Position numbers and translations under genes: made by a program. Below the pieces are notes generated by a model. It saw nothing but the letters and a program-made list of their open reading frames with translations, did not search any database and had not been told where the DNA came from. DNA of 64,000 bases, from assembly GCF_001889305.1 (NCBI RefSeq), contig NZ_CP013074.1, positions 1,302,001-1,366,000 on the forward strand. Direction: 5' to 3'. Positions 62,372-64,000 of the stretch are shown here, piece by piece. Source of the DNA: Dehalococcoides mccartyi (GTDB lineage Bacteria > Chloroflexota > Dehalococcoidia > Dehalococcoidales > Dehalococcoidaceae). How positions within the stretch are numbered: position 1 is the first letter of the stretch; each line of letters begins with the position of its first letter.

Positions 62372-63207
62372 CTGTCCAGTATCCTCTGCAACCGCGGGTC
62401 AGTACGGTCTTCAAAACTCATATTGATAAAGGTCAGCCCCAATATACACAGGGTAATGCACAGCCCCGGCGGCAGATACCACCAGTACAGATTCTGGACA
62501 AATCCTCCCCGCGAAAAAGCATAATGAAGCATCATACCCCAGCTCTTTTGAGAAGGATCACCCAGACCCAAAAAGCTCATAGAAGCCTCAAGAAGCAAAG
62601 CCACCGCCACCGCCAGAATAAACTTGGCAGCTACTAAAGGCAATACATTCGGAAACACATGCCTCCACATCAAGCGGAATTCACTTGCCCCCATAATACG
62701 GGCAGATTCCACATAACCGCTCTGGCGGATAGTAATCACCTGCGAACGGATTACTCTTGCCGTCCCCGGCCAGAGAGTCAGAGCGATAACCAGAATAATA
62801 TTCCAGATGCTAGGGCCCAAATATACCGAAAGTAGTATTACCAAAGGCAAAGCCGGTATGACCAGAAATATATCCGCCGTACCCATCAGCACATTATCCA
62901 GCCAGCCGCGGCGGAATCCCGCCCAGATACCTACCGCCACCCCCAGTAAAGTAGCCAGAGAGGCAGCTGCAAATCCCACCCACAAAGACACTCTGGCCGA
63001 ATAAACCAGCTCGGAAAATATATCCTGTCCCACATCATTAGTCCCCAGCAGATGCTGGGCAGAAGGGTGCAAAAAAGCCTGCCCGTAAGTCCATGGGTCA
63101 TACAGGGAAATTAGCGGTGCAAACACGGCCGAAAACACAAATATGCCAAGGATTATCACCCCGAAAAACAGCAGCTTGTCTAAGGTCAGTCTCTTAAGGA
63201 TATTCAT
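62368..63207 (-). CDS. ABC transporter permease (DppC/OppC-like)
   Basis: A 279-residue permease with an N-terminal helix (about 10-33), the extracytoplasmic SAQHLLGTNDVGQDIFSELVYSARVSLWVGFAAA segment typical of DppC, and the EAA loop GASEFRLMWRHVFPNVLPLV (about 172-191). I choose ATG 63207 (MNILKRLTLDKLLFFG), which has GAGGG 9 bases upstream and overlaps the stop of the preceding permease; a TTG 21 bases earlier is also in frame. Confidence 0.88.
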   Translation of the reverse strand: MNILKRLTLDKLLFFGVIILGIFVFSAVFAPLISLYDPWTYGQAFLHPSAQHLLGTNDVGQDIFSELVYSARVSLWVGFAAASLATLLGVAVGIWAGFRRGWLDNVLMGTADIFLVIPALPLVILLSVYLGPSIWNIILVIALTLWPGTARVIRSQVITIRQSGYVESARIMGASEFRLMWRHVFPNVLPLVAAKFILAVAVALLLEASMSFLGLGDPSQKSWGMMLHYAFSRGGFVQNLYWWYLPPGLCITLCILGLTFINMSFEDRTDPRLQRILDR

Positions 63208-63208
63208 C

Positions 63209-64000
63209 TTAGGCAACCCTCGGGTCAAGGCGTCTGTAAAGCATGTCTGCCGTCATATTTGCAAGCAACACACAAACTGCAATAATCAAAAACGCACCCT
63301 GTATAAGCGGGTAATCACGCGCCCCGATAGCTTCATAAATAAGTGTCCCCATGCCCGGCCAAGAAAAAACAGTTTCCACCAGCAACACTCCCGAAAAAAG
63401 CATGCCGAACTGTATAGCGGTAACCGTTACCAGCGGGGCAAGTGAATTTCTGAGTATATGTTTAAAAAGAATCCGCCCGCGGCTGAGCCCCTTGGCTCTG
63501 GCCATCAGGATATAATCCTCCCCGCAAATGGAGATAACCGTATTTCTCATAATCAGGAAATCATAAGCGGCTTTAAACAGGGTAACAACCAGCAATGGCA
63601 GCGCCATATGCCAAAGCAGGTCTGCAAAATAGGCAAAGCCGCTTAGTTCGCCTGAAGTAACCTTGCCCATGGGAAACCAGCCCAGATTAAAACTAAAAAA
63701 CATAAGCATCAGCATGGCAATCCAGTAATGGGGCATGGCGTAAATCAGCATAAAGCCGCTGGTAAGGCCTATGTCCAGCGGAGTCTTGCGGAAATAACCC
63801 GCTACCAGTCCGGCAAAACCGGCCAGCAATGCTCCCAGTATAATAGCCGGCAGGATAAGCACCAGTGTCCACAGCAAATGCCCGCCCACTGCCTCCAGAA
63901 CCGGCTGCATATACAGGTATGAGTAACCCCAGTCTCCTCCAAACAGCCCGCCCAGATAATCACCAAACTGCTGATATATAGGTTTGTCCAGCCCCAGTTC
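63209..64000 (-). CDS. ABC transporter permease (DppB/OppB-like), N-terminus beyond the window
   Basis: The reading frame stays open through the right edge. Translating past the internal ATG at 63910 to base 64000 gives ELGLDKPIYQQFGDYLGGLFGGDWG, the usual DppB segment, so the gene starts outside the window. Five hydrophobic helices and the EAA-loop-like ARAKGLSRGRILFKHILRNSLAPLVTV are present. Substrate-binding protein and promoter would lie to the right. Confidence 0.88.
   Translation of the reverse strand, partial: ELGLDKPIYQQFGDYLGGLFGGDWGYSYLYMQPVLEAVGGHLLWTLVLILPAIILGALLAGFAGLVAGYFRKTPLDIGLTSGFMLIYAMPHYWIAMLMLMFFSFNLGWFPMGKVTSGELSGFAYFADLLWHMALPLLVVTLFKAAYDFLIMRNTVISICGEDYILMARAKGLSRGRILFKHILRNSLAPLVTVTAIQFGMLFSGVLLVETVFSWPGMGTLIYEAIGARDYPLIQGAFLIIAVCVLLANMTADMLYRRLDPRVA

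Overview
The window looks like a chromosome segment of an organohalide-respiring Chloroflexota bacterium, most probably Dehalococcoides mccartyi. This rests on recognisable content, not on a database search. It holds a Tat-exported reductive dehalogenase (rdhA) with its small membrane anchor (rdhB) and a divergent MarR regulator, a complete hypABFCDE [NiFe]-hydrogenase maturation operon, a T-box-controlled tryptophan operon, ThyX-type thymidylate synthesis, and generally lean metabolism. Genes are densely packed, often overlapping by 1-20 bases. GTG and TTG starts are common.

Layout. 1-2.4 kb: pyrG and a small transaldolase (minus). 2.6-7.1 kb: a heat-shock operon (DnaJ-like protein, HspR, ClpC) and a VTT membrane protein. 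7.1-13.0 kb: purine and NAD genes (purF, purM, a methyltransferase, purH, nicotinate phosphoribosyltransferase) ending in a clear terminator. 13.0-14.2 kb: an AbrB-like regulator and an ArsM-like arsenite methyltransferase. 14.2-19.3 kb (minus): tilS, a histidine phosphatase, an M48 protease, a DUF2344 protein and a CNNM/CorC membrane protein. 19.4-22.9 kb: tsaD, a ~490-base gene-free AT-rich stretch, then groES-groEL behind a strong promoter and a CIRCE-like operator. 23-30 kb: an M16 peptidase divergent from hypABFCDE. 30-36.5 kb: a TetR gene, five tRNA genes, plsY and small genes including a 46-residue zinc-ribbon protein. 36.6-47.8 kb: rplY, an amidohydrolase, thpR, comF, hpf, ogt, a chagasin-like lipoprotein, radC, dnaE and membrane or lipoprotein genes. 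47.9-48.3 kb: a tRNA cluster (Leu-CAG, Arg-GCG, Val-TAC). 49.2-57.1 kb: T-box leader and trpEGDCF-aroF-trpBA. 57.1-59.7 kb: rdhB, rdhA and marR. 59.8-64 kb: thyX and a dipeptide/oligopeptide-type ABC transporter that runs off the right edge.

How the parts work together. Proteostasis genes appear under two apparent controls: HspR for the DnaJ/ClpC operon and an HrcA/CIRCE-like site for groESL. The Hyp proteins would build the Ni-Fe centre of hydrogenases that feed electrons to RdhA. The trp operon carries its own DAHP synthase and reads uncharged tRNA-Trp. The rdhA promoter carries a tandem/palindromic operator exactly where a MarR repressor would act. Its ~120-nt leader holds an unusual start-stop element. 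The most noteworthy signals are regulatory: the rdhA promoter and leader, the CIRCE variant, palindromes in divergent promoters, and the unusual tRNA-Arg(GCG). No CRISPR array, insertion sequence or rRNA gene was seen.
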